DNA from: JAJDAT01 sp964570665
Lineage (GTDB): Bacteria > Nitrospinota > Nitrospinia > Nitrospinales > JAJDAT01
DNA: 64,000 nt
Assembly: GCA_964570665.1 (NCBI GenBank)
Contig: CAZMZH010000001.1
Location: 372,001 to 436,000 of the forward strand
Direction of reading: 5' to 3'
The notes beneath the pieces are model-generated. The model did no database searches. It was not told the origin of the DNA and worked only from the letters and a program-made list of their open reading frames with translations. Each line of letters opens with the position of its first letter. The stretch's first letter is position 1. Positions 1 to 9,721 of this stretch are shown one piece after another. The position numbers and the translations under genes are program-made.

Positions 1-99
1 AAAACCTTCCGAGCCTGAGTTTTAAATAATAATAGGTATTGCAAAGCATCTCTTCTCAGACTTTTCTGATTCTATTTCTCTAAAAAGGTTTAATTGAAT

Positions 100-1071
100 C
101 TATACGTGATTTCGGAGGAGCAACTCTTTTGGGTGAGGATTTAAATAAATCTGGCTTTGTAAATATTCAATTTCATGTTTTCTAGCGTAATGTTGGATTA
201 ATGTTATCGGAACAATGAGAGGGGTCCATTCGTTACGGTAACTTTCAATGGCTTCTAAAACACCTCGTTTCTCTTCTGTTGAAAGGAGGTTTTTTAAAAA
301 CCCCATCATATGCATTAAAACGTCGGTATTCTTTTTAGCGGTGCTTTTAAACGTCAACGTTTCCATGAAAATTTTACTATAGGCGTTTCGAACATCCATC
401 CACTTTCCTTTTTTTAAACCTCCAACCAGTTTTCCCAAGATTTGATAATTTTTCCTGTTATGAGATAAAAGTAAAAATTTATGCTCCGTGTGAAATTTAA
501 CTAAAACTCCAGCATTTGCTTTTTTTTCAAATAACTTCATCAGACGATGGTAACTAAAAACGCGAACAATGAAATTCCCTCTGATTTTAGGGTCGTTCAA
601 ACGTTCTTCATCCTCAACAGGAATTAACGGAAAACGTTTTATAAATGCGTTGGCAAACATCCCTCGACTACGTCGAATACTAGAGCTACCCGGTTCCGAA
701 TATACCGGCACTCTCTCTAAACCACATGAAGGGGACTTACTTTTAAAAATGTAACCGCATAGATTAGAGTCCTTTAATTCTCTAGTTCTCTTTGTTAAAT
801 ATATATTCATTTTGGCAGTCCAATTGGTACCCGATTTAGAGCCGATCATTTTAGGATTTTCAGGATCGCCATAAAGACTTACCGTCTCGCGAGGAACCCC
901 CATGCCAACTTCCATTTCTGGGCAAATGGGTATCCATGTGAAAAATCGACCGAGGATATCCTTCGTGTATCGATGTTGTTTATGCTCGCCATTCCATCGA
1001 ACCTCCTCGCCTAAGAGACAACTACTAACGCCAATACAAATCTTTTCACTGATAAGTTTTTTGTCTTCCAT
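100..1071 (-). CDS. DUF523-DUF1722 two-domain protein
   Basis: The N-terminal half (residues about 10-150) has the DUF523 cysteine pattern: SSCLLG near residue 16, ICPE near 48 and KSPSCG near 112, spaced as in proteins thought to bind a metal or cluster. The C-terminal half (about 180-310) is a DUF1722 helical domain. This fusion, of the YbgA type, is widespread and often lies near photolyase genes, but none is visible here. The biochemical role of the family is unknown. The ATG start gives a normal full-length protein of 323 residues. It is transcribed away from the AsmA-like gene, with about 215 bp between the two divergent starts where both promoters should lie. The family call is confident; the function is open. 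Confidence 0.85.
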   Translation of the reverse strand: MEDKKLISEKICIGVSSCLLGEEVRWNGEHKQHRYTKDILGRFFTWIPICPEMEVGMGVPRETVSLYGDPENPKMIGSKSGTNWTAKMNIYLTKRTRELKDSNLCGYIFKSKSPSCGLERVPVYSEPGSSSIRRSRGMFANAFIKRFPLIPVEDEERLNDPKIRGNFIVRVFSYHRLMKLFEKKANAGVLVKFHTEHKFLLLSHNRKNYQILGKLVGGLKKGKWMDVRNAYSKIFMETLTFKSTAKKNTDVLMHMMGFLKNLLSTEEKRGVLEAIESYRNEWTPLIVPITLIQHYARKHEIEYLQSQIYLNPHPKELLLRNHV

Positions 1072-1287
1072 CCTTTATCCAGAGAAAGTTCTTAATCGCT
1101 TGGTAAAACATTAATTTTTTTAAATAACTTTTTTATTCTACATTAGTATCTTGAGGAGAAAATATCCACAAACTCAATCATATTTTAAAAATAAAATGTC
1201 GTTCCAAGATAAGCCCTGGAGTTTGCCATGATATTTTATGCTATTTTATTTGTTAATTAATCATCTGTACCGCCCAACCTATTCTTA

Positions 1288-2259
1288 ATGAGAAAACACT
1301 CCCTCCAAACTAAAACAACCGTCCAAATCATTTTTTTTCTATATTGCGTGGGCTTTTTTTCCGTTTGTACCGCAGGATCATTGAATTCAAATTTATTTCG
1401 AAATTTGATTGCACTGACTCTTTCTCAAATAACTGAAACCCAAGTCAGTTTTAAAAGTTTTGACTCTTCTTTTTCTCCAAAAATAAGATTCAGACTCGAC
1501 GAAGTAAAATTTAAAAAAAGAGATAAAACTTTATTTCTGGCAAAAACCCTTTGGTTAGAACCTTCGCCCATGTTTTTACTATCTTGGAAAAATGAGCCTA
1601 ATTCAAATGCGTTTATGAGCTTTAGGTTAGAAGAAGGAAAGTCTCATAGAATAAATATTAGGAAGGCAGAAGGTATTTTACGAGCTAGCGGCAAAACAAT
1701 AACGCTTGAATCAACCAAAATAATCCCCATGAAAGGAGAAATACTAATATCTGGAGATTACCAAAAAAGCTTAAAAGCCTTTGACGCTAAAATTTTAACC
1801 AAACAGTTCGCGTTAAATTCCATTAAAGGATCAGGCGTTTCTGGAATTGTCGATCTAGATGCAACCATCCTGGGATATATTAGCCAAAAACGCAAAATCA
1901 TTCCAATGAGCGGCAATGGAAAAATTCTTGCCAAAAATGGAAAAATAGAAAACCCATCCATTACTGATTTATTGACGAAAACTTTAAATTTTAAGTTTCA
2001 AGATGAAATGAACCCTCCTACCTGGAATTTCCAAAGTATTTCAGGAAACTTCAATATCAATGAAGGCTTCTTACAAACAAATGATTTAAAACTTACAGGT
2101 AACCCGTTGAACGCGGAAGGTAAAGGCGAGGTAAACTTCATGGCTCAAAGTTTTAATTTAAATTTCCAAGCAAAAGGAAAACATAGAGGAAACCACCAAA
2201 ATAATATTAATTTGAGAGGAACTTTTAAAAAACCTCAAATCTACATAGAAGCAAATTAA
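1288..2259 (+). CDS. AsmA-like exported or membrane-anchored protein
   Basis: A 323-residue protein with a hydrophobic N-terminal segment (about residues 11-30, TVQIIFFLYCVGFFSVCTAG), either a signal peptide or an anchor. The rest is rich in short beta strands of the AsmA/TamB kind (repeats such as LKLTGNPLNAEGKGEVNF), and the C-terminal 150 residues resemble the AsmA C-terminal domain. AsmA-like proteins sit in the Gram-negative envelope and are linked to outer-membrane assembly and lipid transport. It is shorter than E. coli AsmA (about 617 residues), so it may be a reduced member. It stands alone; the next gene begins 185 bp downstream. The fold call is by pattern and the exact role is unknown. 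Confidence 0.6.
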   Translation: MRKHSLQTKTTVQIIFFLYCVGFFSVCTAGSLNSNLFRNLIALTLSQITETQVSFKSFDSSFSPKIRFRLDEVKFKKRDKTLFLAKTLWLEPSPMFLLSWKNEPNSNAFMSFRLEEGKSHRINIRKAEGILRASGKTITLESTKIIPMKGEILISGDYQKSLKAFDAKILTKQFALNSIKGSGVSGIVDLDATILGYISQKRKIIPMSGNGKILAKNGKIENPSITDLLTKTLNFKFQDEMNPPTWNFQSISGNFNINEGFLQTNDLKLTGNPLNAEGKGEVNFMAQSFNLNFQAKGKHRGNHQNNINLRGTFKKPQIYIEAN

Positions 2260-2444
2260 AATACACAGCCTCTTGCTATCTAATTTATTCTATATAAAAT
2301 GTATATTGAGAGTTTAGAATTAGATAGGCACAAACTATCCGGTTCTTTATTAAAACCAAATACTAAATGGTTGCATAAAAACTAAAGTTTTTCATACATG
2401 AAAAACACTAAATAGCGGTCTAATAAATTTTTAGAGGCAATTCG

Positions 2445-3407
2445 ATGGATAGCAAAAAAATCAACCTCACTTCAATGAAGATTCTACTCGTTGACGATAT
2501 TCCCGCAAATTTAAACGTAATGGTAGAAACTCTTAAAAATGAGGGCTACAACTTATCATTTGCTACCAGTGGCGAAATAGCGTTATCAACTGTCCCCAAG
2601 TTCCAACCGGACCTTATCCTTTTAGACATCATGATGCCCGGAATCGACGGATTCGAAACTTGTCAGCGCTTAAAAGAAAACAAAGACACCAGCGAAATCC
2701 CCATTATTTTTATCACCGCGAAGGCCGATACCGAGGACATTATTAAAGGGTTCGCCTTTGGAGGAGTTGACTACATCACAAAACCTTTTAAACAAGAAGA
2801 AGTTTTAGCGCGAGTAAGAACTCACCTAACCCTACAAAAAACTCTTCGAGAAAAAGACGCCTTAATAACCGAACTTAAAGATACTCAAGGAGTATTAGAA
2901 AACTCGGCAAGAATAGACTTATTAACCGGACTTTATAATCGGAAAGATTTAGAAGAAAAATTAGATCAAGAAAAAATCCGAGGCGAATTAAATGACACAA
3001 CCTTTTCGGTCGCTCTAACGGGTATTGACGATTTCAGCGATATAAACGGCGATTTTGGAGAATATGTAGGCAACCATGTCTTAATTCATATTGCGTCGCT
3101 ACTTTCCGAAAATATCAGAGACCAAGATATTGTTGGTCGTTGGACAGGGTCGCATTTTTTAATTATCTTTCCGCAAACAGGCTTAACCGATTCTCAAAAT
3201 ATTGCAGAAAATTTGCGCGCAATTATGGAAAAAGAAAAACTAGACTTTGACGGGAAAGACATTCCTTTTACGCTCAGCTTTGGAGTCTCCGAATACCAAA
3301 AAGGAGCCGAATTATTCCGGTTTTTAAAACAGACGGAAGACAAATTACGTCAATCAAAAAAACTAGACAAAAATAAAGTACTCTCAATAGAATTCTCTCA
3401 AGATTAA
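2445..3407 (+). CDS. Response regulator with degenerate GGDEF domain
   Basis: Residues 12-125 form a receiver: acidic pair D17-D18, phosphoacceptor D61 in LLDIMMPG, and K113 in TKPF. A short coiled linker (about 126-155) leads to a GGDEF-like domain (about 155-315) that begins with the usual DLLTGLYNR. The catalytic loop, normally RWGGEEF, reads RWTGSHF at 232-238, and the metal-binding stretch normally DIDHFK reads GIDDFS. The domain has therefore probably lost diguanylate cyclase activity and may bind GTP or a partner instead. The gene ends 30 bp before cheR in the same direction, so phosphorylation-controlled output through that methyltransferase is possible. The receiver call is certain; loss of activity is inferred from the motifs. 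Confidence 0.85.
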   Translation: MDSKKINLTSMKILLVDDIPANLNVMVETLKNEGYNLSFATSGEIALSTVPKFQPDLILLDIMMPGIDGFETCQRLKENKDTSEIPIIFITAKADTEDIIKGFAFGGVDYITKPFKQEEVLARVRTHLTLQKTLREKDALITELKDTQGVLENSARIDLLTGLYNRKDLEEKLDQEKIRGELNDTTFSVALTGIDDFSDINGDFGEYVGNHVLIHIASLLSENIRDQDIVGRWTGSHFLIIFPQTGLTDSQNIAENLRAIMEKEKLDFDGKDIPFTLSFGVSEYQKGAELFRFLKQTEDKLRQSKKLDKNKVLSIEFSQD

Positions 3408-3437
3408 AAGCAACTCACTCCCAAGAGGAACGCAGCT

Positions 3438-4262
3438 TTGTCTATAAATCCTTCAGACTTCGATTACATCTGCAAATTGATCAAAAGCGAATCGGGTATC
3501 GTTTTGCAGTCTGGTAAGGAATATCTTGTCAAAAACCGTTTGGAGGTTCTGTCTCGCAGTTTAAAAATTGATAACATTGAAAATTTAATAAAAAACCTGA
3601 GACAAGAAAATGGAACCGAGTTAAAACAAAAAGTTGTCGACGCTCTCACGACAAACGAAACTAGTTTTTTTAGAGACAAACATCCATTTGAAAGTTTAAA
3701 AACGTCCATTTTGCCAGATATCATGAAAAAACGGGCGGCAATAAAACAATTGAATATTTGGTGTGGAGCTAGCTCCAGCGGCCAAGAACCTTTCACAATA
3801 GCGATGGTTTTGGGGGAAATGTCAACTTTATTGGCTGGATGGAAGATCAACTTTATATCGAGCGATATTTCTACCGAAATGCTGGATCGGTGTCGCCAAG
3901 GAATTTATACTCAAATGGAAATTGGTCGGGGATTGCCCCCGCATCTACTTCCCAAATATTTCAGCCGATCTGGCAACGATTGGCAAGTAAAACCGGAAAT
4001 AAGAAATATGATTAATTTTCGAATCTTAAATTTATGCAAACCATGGCCTTTTATGGTTAACATGGATATTATCTTTCTACGTCATGTTCTTGTTTATTTC
4101 AACGAACCTACGAAAAAGGAAATATTCAGACAAATTCATAAACAATTAAAACCAGATGGTTACCTATTTCTTGGTTCAGGAGACAACCCATCGGGATTAG
4201 ACAATAGATTTGTCCGCACAGAATTTTCAACATCAGCCTGCTATAAATTAACTTCTCCTTAG
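3438..4262 (+). CDS. cheR: CheR-type protein-glutamate methyltransferase
   Basis: Transfers methyl groups from S-adenosylmethionine to glutamates of chemoreceptors. The helical CheR N-domain covers about residues 1-70. The signature TNETSFFRD is at 72-80 and the SAM-binding motif WCGASSSGQEPF is at 108-119. DIIFLRHVLVYF near residue 215 is the usual post-I motif. Full length for the family at 274 residues, with no TPR extension. The start is TTG at 3438, chosen because a GAGGAA ribosome-binding site lies 7 bases upstream. It follows the receiver/degenerate-GGDEF gene. No chemoreceptor, cheB or cheA is in the window, so it may serve a non-flagellar signalling module or receptors encoded elsewhere. 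Confidence 0.9.
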   Translation: MSINPSDFDYICKLIKSESGIVLQSGKEYLVKNRLEVLSRSLKIDNIENLIKNLRQENGTELKQKVVDALTTNETSFFRDKHPFESLKTSILPDIMKKRAAIKQLNIWCGASSSGQEPFTIAMVLGEMSTLLAGWKINFISSDISTEMLDRCRQGIYTQMEIGRGLPPHLLPKYFSRSGNDWQVKPEIRNMINFRILNLCKPWPFMVNMDIIFLRHVLVYFNEPTKKEIFRQIHKQLKPDGYLFLGSGDNPSGLDNRFVRTEFSTSACYKLTSP

Positions 4263-4289
4263 CTATCTGGAAACCTTTTTGTCCCTTCT

Positions 4290-5573
4290 TTACAATCTGT
4301 CTTCAACTTTCAATCTTTTATGCAAGATGAAACGATTGAATGTTTCTACCGCCATTTTAAATCCAATAGGTATTGTTGCAGTCTCTAAAAAAATTTGTTT
4401 GTAAGGCTTATGTCCCGATACGGAATTGAATAAACAATTCATGAACACGGGATCGTCTTCTCCAATTTTTAATAAATGATCCATGAACTCCAAACCAAGA
4501 CTTAGTTTCGTCATCCATCTTAAAACTCTTCCATAGGGAAGATCTTGAGTCAATTCATTGCAATCCTCAATAAAAAACTCAAAAGCTTTTTTAGAAACGC
4601 CATAATTCAAGATAGTCTTTGCCGCGTATATTCCTGTCAGACAAGCGGAATTTATACCTTTCCCCTTAAATGGCCGAATTAAACCGGCCGCATCTCCTAT
4701 TGTTACATAGCGATCGCCGAATAAATTTTTTGCTGGAGCGATGGGAAACTTCCCGCGAAAATAATTCAACGGTTTTTCCCTTCTTTTGTGCTTTGGCAAA
4801 AATCGCTGAACCGGAGCGGAACGTAAAAATTCCAACATAACTTGAGAAGAAACGGTACGTCCCGCCACATTAATAGACAGATGATCGTCTTTTGGAGTGA
4901 TGGCGCCAAACTCCAGACCATTGCGCGACAATAAAAATGCATGGATCGTAGGTCCTATTTCTTGAAGAAACTCTTCTCCTGGGTAAATTTTAGTAATAAC
5001 AGTATTCAAAAAATCTGGTTGTTTATAAGGCGTCGCTTGTTCAAAAATTTTACACGAACCGTCGTCCAAACCAAAAGCTCCTACCACAACGGTAGCGCGA
5101 CAGTTTTCTCCTTCGCTATAAACCAAAACTTCCTCATCAAATATCTCGACAGCGGTCACCCTATTTTGGACAATTTCTGCGCCAGCCTCTATCGCTTTTG
5201 ACATCATAAAAGCGTCGAATTTAGATCTTTTAACGGCGTAACTTTTTCCTCCTTCTTCGCCGTTTAAGTCCAAACTCCTGTTGTCGGAATGAAGACAATA
5301 CCCAGCGATCTCTTTTTGGATCATATCGGGAGGGAACTCTAAACCTAAATTTTCTCGGAGTATATTTTCCAATGGAGGAGAAAGGACTCCAATACATTGA
5401 TTATATTGTCGGTGTTCTTCGAATTTTTTTTGTTCAAATATAACAACCCGAATATCTTTACCCAGTTTTTTTGCTTCCTGTTTTAACGCAATTGCACAAC
5501 CCGAACCGCCGGGGCCTCCGCCAAAAATACAAACCGTATCGCCGTCTTTAAGAGGTTTCAGGTTATCGCTCAT
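4290..5573 (-). CDS. FAD-dependent geranylgeranyl reductase-family oxidoreductase
   Basis: A flavoprotein of the geranylgeranyl reductase/PHBH superfamily. The Rossmann dinucleotide-binding motif GGGPGGSG is at residues 18-25, and the second FAD motif, VTIGDAAGLIRPFKGKGI, lies near residue 300. Members reduce isoprenoid double bonds or hydroxylate aromatic rings; the substrate here cannot be read. At 427 residues it is of normal length. Its ATG overlaps the stop of the upstream SDR-DUF2867 gene by 4 bp (ATGA), so the two are translationally coupled and probably act on the same lipid or isoprenoid substrate. That coupling is seen; the shared pathway is inferred. Confidence 0.8.
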   Translation of the reverse strand: MSDNLKPLKDGDTVCIFGGGPGGSGCAIALKQEAKKLGKDIRVVIFEQKKFEEHRQYNQCIGVLSPPLENILRENLGLEFPPDMIQKEIAGYCLHSDNRSLDLNGEEGGKSYAVKRSKFDAFMMSKAIEAGAEIVQNRVTAVEIFDEEVLVYSEGENCRATVVVGAFGLDDGSCKIFEQATPYKQPDFLNTVITKIYPGEEFLQEIGPTIHAFLLSRNGLEFGAITPKDDHLSINVAGRTVSSQVMLEFLRSAPVQRFLPKHKRREKPLNYFRGKFPIAPAKNLFGDRYVTIGDAAGLIRPFKGKGINSACLTGIYAAKTILNYGVSKKAFEFFIEDCNELTQDLPYGRVLRWMTKLSLGLEFMDHLLKIGEDDPVFMNCLFNSVSGHKPYKQIFLETATIPIGFKMAVETFNRFILHKRLKVEDRL

Positions 5574-7129
5574 TCTGTCATTGCCTTTTGAATTTCGGAA
5601 GTCTGTTTAGCCTTTGTCGCTTCATTATAAAAATAGTTCAACATTCCTTTAAAAATATAAGTATGAAACTTGGATAATACGTTCCAATATAGTTTTCCCC
5701 AAAATGGATAAGGAATAAAATGAGCCGTTAAAGTAAGACGGGTATTTTTTTCTTCTACAGGAATTAGTTGAAATTGAAGCCAAGAGAATCCCGGTGAAAT
5801 CATTTCGGCTCTTAACAGCAATTCTTTATTCTTCTCTAACCGCTCGACACGCCAAAAATCAACCGAATCTCCAATCCTTAAATGATCCGGGTCTCGTCTT
5901 CCTCTTTGTAATCCAACGCCTCCTAAAAAACGATCAATGATGCCGCGAAGTCTCCATAAAAAAATACCGTGGTACCAACCGTTATCGCCGCCAATTCGCC
6001 CAACCAAACGAAAGACCATCTCCGCAGACGCAGGGATATCAATGTGGTGTTGTTCGGCCACAAAGTCAGAGGATTCATACTCATGCAAAGGCATGAGGTC
6101 CTGCATTTTGTCGGGAGGAACATCGGCCCAATGGGAATGCACCTGAGAAGTGTCCTCCTTTTGTAGAGCTCGTTCGACCGCTTCCTCAAACCCCATCGGT
6201 TCAAAAGGAACAACTCTGCGAATTTCATGATTCCAACAGACAACGTTAGTTTTTAAACTATCTAACAAAAGAGAAATGATATTGACTGGAACAGAAATAA
6301 AAAAATGAAGCCAGTAGGCATAAATTCGGCACAAAGTAGTTACCGGTAGAGGAGCCCAAGAAACGTCAAAAAATCGAACGCTTTTGTGAAGCGATTTTGC
6401 AAATCGGAGAATCATTTCTTTATAAGTGAAAACATCTTTTCCACCAATAGGAAAAACTCCACGGATAAAAATCTTCGTCTCCATTGCTCCAACTAAGTAT
6501 TTGATAACGTCACGGATGGCTATCGGCTGACATTTGGAATTAAATTCTGCAAGAAAAGGTATCCACCGATTGTGCAAAATTAACGATTTAAGAAGCTCGT
6601 AAGACGCGCTACCGGCTCCGATAATAATGGCTGCGCGTAGTCGGATTACTCGAACGCGCCCTTTTGATAAGGTGTCGCCAACTTCCATTCGACTTCTAAG
6701 ATGAGGCGATAAACTGGCGTTAGCTTCGCCCAGCCCGCCTAAATAAATTATTTTTTCAAGATCACACTCTTCTGCGACTTCCGCAAAGTTTTTTGCGGCG
6801 AGTCGGTCGGTATCGGAAAATTTATTTTTCTTAAGCCGCATGCTGTGGATGAGGTAGTAAGCAACCTTTACTCCTTTTAAAGCGGGAATCAATTCGGTTT
6901 TGCGCAAACAATCCGCGTAAACAACTTCTAAATTTGGGTGTTCTAATAAGAAAGGAATGTGGGAATTGCGCAACATGCAGCGGACAAAATAACCGCGCGC
7001 TACAAGTTCGGGGATTAAACGACGCGCCACATAACCACTCGCGCCCGTAACCAACACCTTGCAGCCAGGAGGCAACGGAATGGTGGTTAGATCGTCGCAA
7101 TAATGATAATTTACAGTCTCAGGGTCCAT
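5570..7129 (-). CDS. SDR-family epimerase/dehydratase with DUF2867 domain
   Basis: The N-terminal half is an NAD(P)-binding atypical SDR: VTGASGYVARRL in the first 45 residues, then the YYLIHSM motif typical of this subgroup. The C-terminal 170 residues are a DUF2867/START-like domain (HHIDIPASAEMVFRLVGRIG, then a Trp- and Arg-rich core). The family is widespread and unassigned, but is often annotated as a complex I NDUFA9-like or lipid-binding dehydrogenase. I place the start at the ATG at 7129, preceded by GGGAGGA with a 7-base spacer, giving 519 residues; a TTG at 7156 would add nine residues but lacks a ribosome-binding site. It overlaps the FAD oxidoreductase gene downstream by 4 bp. Confidence 0.85.
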   Translation of the reverse strand: MDPETVNYHYCDDLTTIPLPPGCKVLVTGASGYVARRLIPELVARGYFVRCMLRNSHIPFLLEHPNLEVVYADCLRKTELIPALKGVKVAYYLIHSMRLKKNKFSDTDRLAAKNFAEVAEECDLEKIIYLGGLGEANASLSPHLRSRMEVGDTLSKGRVRVIRLRAAIIIGAGSASYELLKSLILHNRWIPFLAEFNSKCQPIAIRDVIKYLVGAMETKIFIRGVFPIGGKDVFTYKEMILRFAKSLHKSVRFFDVSWAPLPVTTLCRIYAYWLHFFISVPVNIISLLLDSLKTNVVCWNHEIRRVVPFEPMGFEEAVERALQKEDTSQVHSHWADVPPDKMQDLMPLHEYESSDFVAEQHHIDIPASAEMVFRLVGRIGGDNGWYHGIFLWRLRGIIDRFLGGVGLQRGRRDPDHLRIGDSVDFWRVERLEKNKELLLRAEMISPGFSWLQFQLIPVEEKNTRLTLTAHFIPYPFWGKLYWNVLSKFHTYIFKGMLNYFYNEATKAKQTSEIQKAMTE

Positions 7130-8065
7130 CTCTCTCTTCCTCCCAAGAACTGACAAGTTTGAAATGAATTGACCCTAATACTATTATGGGTTCTTTTGGC
7201 TTAAGACTCAATCCAGAAAATTTTCGAGCAAAAAATGAAAAGTAAAGCAGGAAAAACTTAATGGGGATTTTTTTAATGTTATTCGACCAATGCCACCGGA
7301 AAATTAGTATACCCTTTTGGCGTAATCGTCCTCAGATACTGGGCGTCATTTAAGCGGACGAATAAAGCATAAGGGCGCTCTAAATTAGAATTTACCATTC
7401 AATTAAAAACTCTCTCTCAAGCCTTCATCGCATTAAAAAATTGAGCATGTTTACTACAAAGTAATAATACCGACTAAATCCAAACCTACCGTAAAAACAA
7501 ACTTCCGATAAGATAAATTTTCGAGTTTAAAAAATTTTGTCTAAAAAATATCCAAATCTAGCTTTATTACTTTTTCAAAACCCAATAACTAAACGCTTCA
7601 AAAACGATTAAACCCTTATAAAATAGGGCTAATTAAATATTCATCACATCAAAACCTAATTAAAATTAAAGAATTTAGGGCTGTCGAATAATATATGGAA
7701 TTTAAAATTTAATTGAAGTATTCAAAAATTTAAACTAATATGCCATAAATAAAAAATTCTACTCAGCAATTCCCTTAGTCAAAGAGTTAAAAAGTTTTTA
7801 GTTTTTAAAGCCAAATGAAATCAGATTTTTTGAGGTTTTGGAATTGGACTTTTTTTATTATCTTTCCTTTTTTTTGACTTAAGTTCCAAGCGCAAAAAAT
7901 TCTCATTTCAAGTTTTGAAATATTTTTAGTCGTCGGAGTTAGAAATCTCTAATTAAAATTTTACTGAAAAAACAACGGGAAAAGATAACCGACATTTTAA
8001 ATTGATTTCATCCGAATATTACTTTGATCCATTCATAACTTAGTCAAATATCTAAAGGAGGTTTT
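7130..8065. other. Long AT-rich intergenic gap
   Basis: About 935 bases between two divergently transcribed genes, very AT-rich with many A and T tracts. I see no convincing gene, tRNA or terminator. The only protein-like trace is a 39-codon open frame on the minus strand (7279-7398) whose C-terminal part, TPKGYTNFPVALVE, looks coding in character but has no clear ribosome-binding site. Two in-frame stops lie just upstream of its ATG, so it may be a gene remnant. The right end carries a strong AAAGGAGG ribosome-binding site for the protease gene. Confidence 0.5.
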
Positions 8066-9721
8066 ATGAGAAAAGAATATTCCAGCAACTCTCCTGTCCC
8101 AATTAATGAGCAAGAAGCCAATGTTAATATTTCCACAATCGATGTATCTGGACTAGAAGGCAAAATTCGAGACGTCAATGTTACTTTAGATATTGACCAC
8201 ACATGGACCAGCGATTTAAAAATTTTTATAGTATCGCCTAATAATGCCCAAGTTCTTCTTGTGGGAAGAAGAGGCGACGATGGAGATAATTTTCGCGGCA
8301 CTAAATTCGACGACGCCGCTGAAATATCTATTAACAGCGCTTCGGCTCCTTTTGGAGGAACCTATCGCCCCGAAGAAAACTTGTCTAAATTCAACGATCA
8401 AGACCCAAATGGAACCTGGACATTGCGAATGGAAGATATGGCTAGTGGGGACGGAGGTCAATTAAATCGGTGGGAAATAAGTCTCGAAACCGGCGTGGCA
8501 GTTTTTCGCAATAAAACACCCGTCCCCATCAGTACAGGCGGCCCTAATACAATATCTTCCGACATTCATGTTTTAGGGCTAGACGGGCTAAGGGTAGAAA
8601 AGATCTCTGTAACCGTCAATATCGACCATACTTGGGATAGTGATTTGAAGGTTTCCTTGAAAAGTCCTGAAGGAACTTCAGTTGTCTTGGCCAACAAGAG
8701 AGGCAACGACGGAGACGGTTTTAGAACAACCTTTACGGACGATGCAGATACGCCTATAGGCCAAGGTCAATCTCCTTTCGCCGGCCAATTCCAACCCGAA
8801 GAAAACCTAAACAATTTTAAACATCAAGCGGCACGCGGTATTTGGACTCTTATCGTCGAAGATACGGCTAATCAAGATGGAGGAATGTTAAACGAATGGT
8901 CCATTGAACTCGACGCTCGTCAAGAGGCTCCTACCGACGAATCAAAGTTTTTTGTTGAAGTTGAAATAGAAGGAGGGCTTACGCCCAACCAAAGAGAGGT
9001 TTTTACCGTGGCTGCCCGACGTTGGTCGCAAATTATAGTAGGCGACTTACCCTCTATGAGTCTCAGCGATGGTCGTGTCGTGGACGACGTATTGATTCAT
9101 GCCAAGGGAGCTTTTATTGACGGAACTGGAAGTATTCTAGGACATGCGGGTCCAAGAAGAAAGCGCCCGCCGCCAAGTCTTCTTCCTTACACCGGTGTCA
9201 TGTCCTTTGACTCGAGCGATTTATCCTCTATGGAAGCCAATGGCAGTTTGCTTGAAGTCATCATCCATGAAATGGCGCATGTACTTGGAATTGGAACCAT
9301 TTGGCATGAGAAAGGATTAATAAGAGGTTCAGGCTCAGCCAATCCCGTATTCATTGGCCAAAATGCCATGCGGGAATATCAGGCTTTAATCAATGCCGCC
9401 GAACCTACGCCAGTACCTATAGCAAATACCGGGGGTCCAGGGACTCGAGAAGGCCATTGGCGTGAACTTGTTTTTGGCAATGAGTTGATGACGGGTTTCC
9501 ACGGACAAGGCGTTGTGAATCCCATAAGTCGTCTAACCATTGCGTGCCTTGAAGATTTGGGGTACGAGGTCAATTACGACGCTGCCGACGATTTTGAAAT
9601 ACCGACTTCCCTTATGTTGGCCTCATTGGGTACGGGGGAAAATGTGACTCACAGGAATTGCTGTGAAATGGGTTCGCCAGAACAAATAGTAGCGTCTAAA
9701 CGAGCCTTTGTAAAAAGTTGA
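8066..9721 (+). CDS. Two P-domain, leishmanolysin-like metalloprotease
   Basis: Residues about 10-142 and 150-285 are two copies of the proprotein-convertase P domain; both carry IDHTW, SDLK, GDGxxFR and a GxWTLxxED core. Residues about 295-551 are a leishmanolysin (M8)-like metallopeptidase: zinc motif HEMAHVLGIG at 401-410, third ligand probably H464 in EGHWREL, and a Met-turn near M475 (ELMTG). P domains normally cap secreted subtilisin-type proteases; here they precede a metalloprotease. The start is fixed by AAAGGAGG 7 bases upstream of the ATG. No signal peptide or RTX repeats are visible although the domains are typical of extracellular proteins. It stands alone, flanked by long gaps. 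The domain calls are strong; the secretion route is unknown. Confidence 0.85.
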   Translation: MRKEYSSNSPVPINEQEANVNISTIDVSGLEGKIRDVNVTLDIDHTWTSDLKIFIVSPNNAQVLLVGRRGDDGDNFRGTKFDDAAEISINSASAPFGGTYRPEENLSKFNDQDPNGTWTLRMEDMASGDGGQLNRWEISLETGVAVFRNKTPVPISTGGPNTISSDIHVLGLDGLRVEKISVTVNIDHTWDSDLKVSLKSPEGTSVVLANKRGNDGDGFRTTFTDDADTPIGQGQSPFAGQFQPEENLNNFKHQAARGIWTLIVEDTANQDGGMLNEWSIELDARQEAPTDESKFFVEVEIEGGLTPNQREVFTVAARRWSQIIVGDLPSMSLSDGRVVDDVLIHAKGAFIDGTGSILGHAGPRRKRPPPSLLPYTGVMSFDSSDLSSMEANGSLLEVIIHEMAHVLGIGTIWHEKGLIRGSGSANPVFIGQNAMREYQALINAAEPTPVPIANTGGPGTREGHWRELVFGNELMTGFHGQGVVNPISRLTIACLEDLGYEVNYDAADDFEIPTSLMLASLGTGENVTHRNCCEMGSPEQIVASKRAFVKS

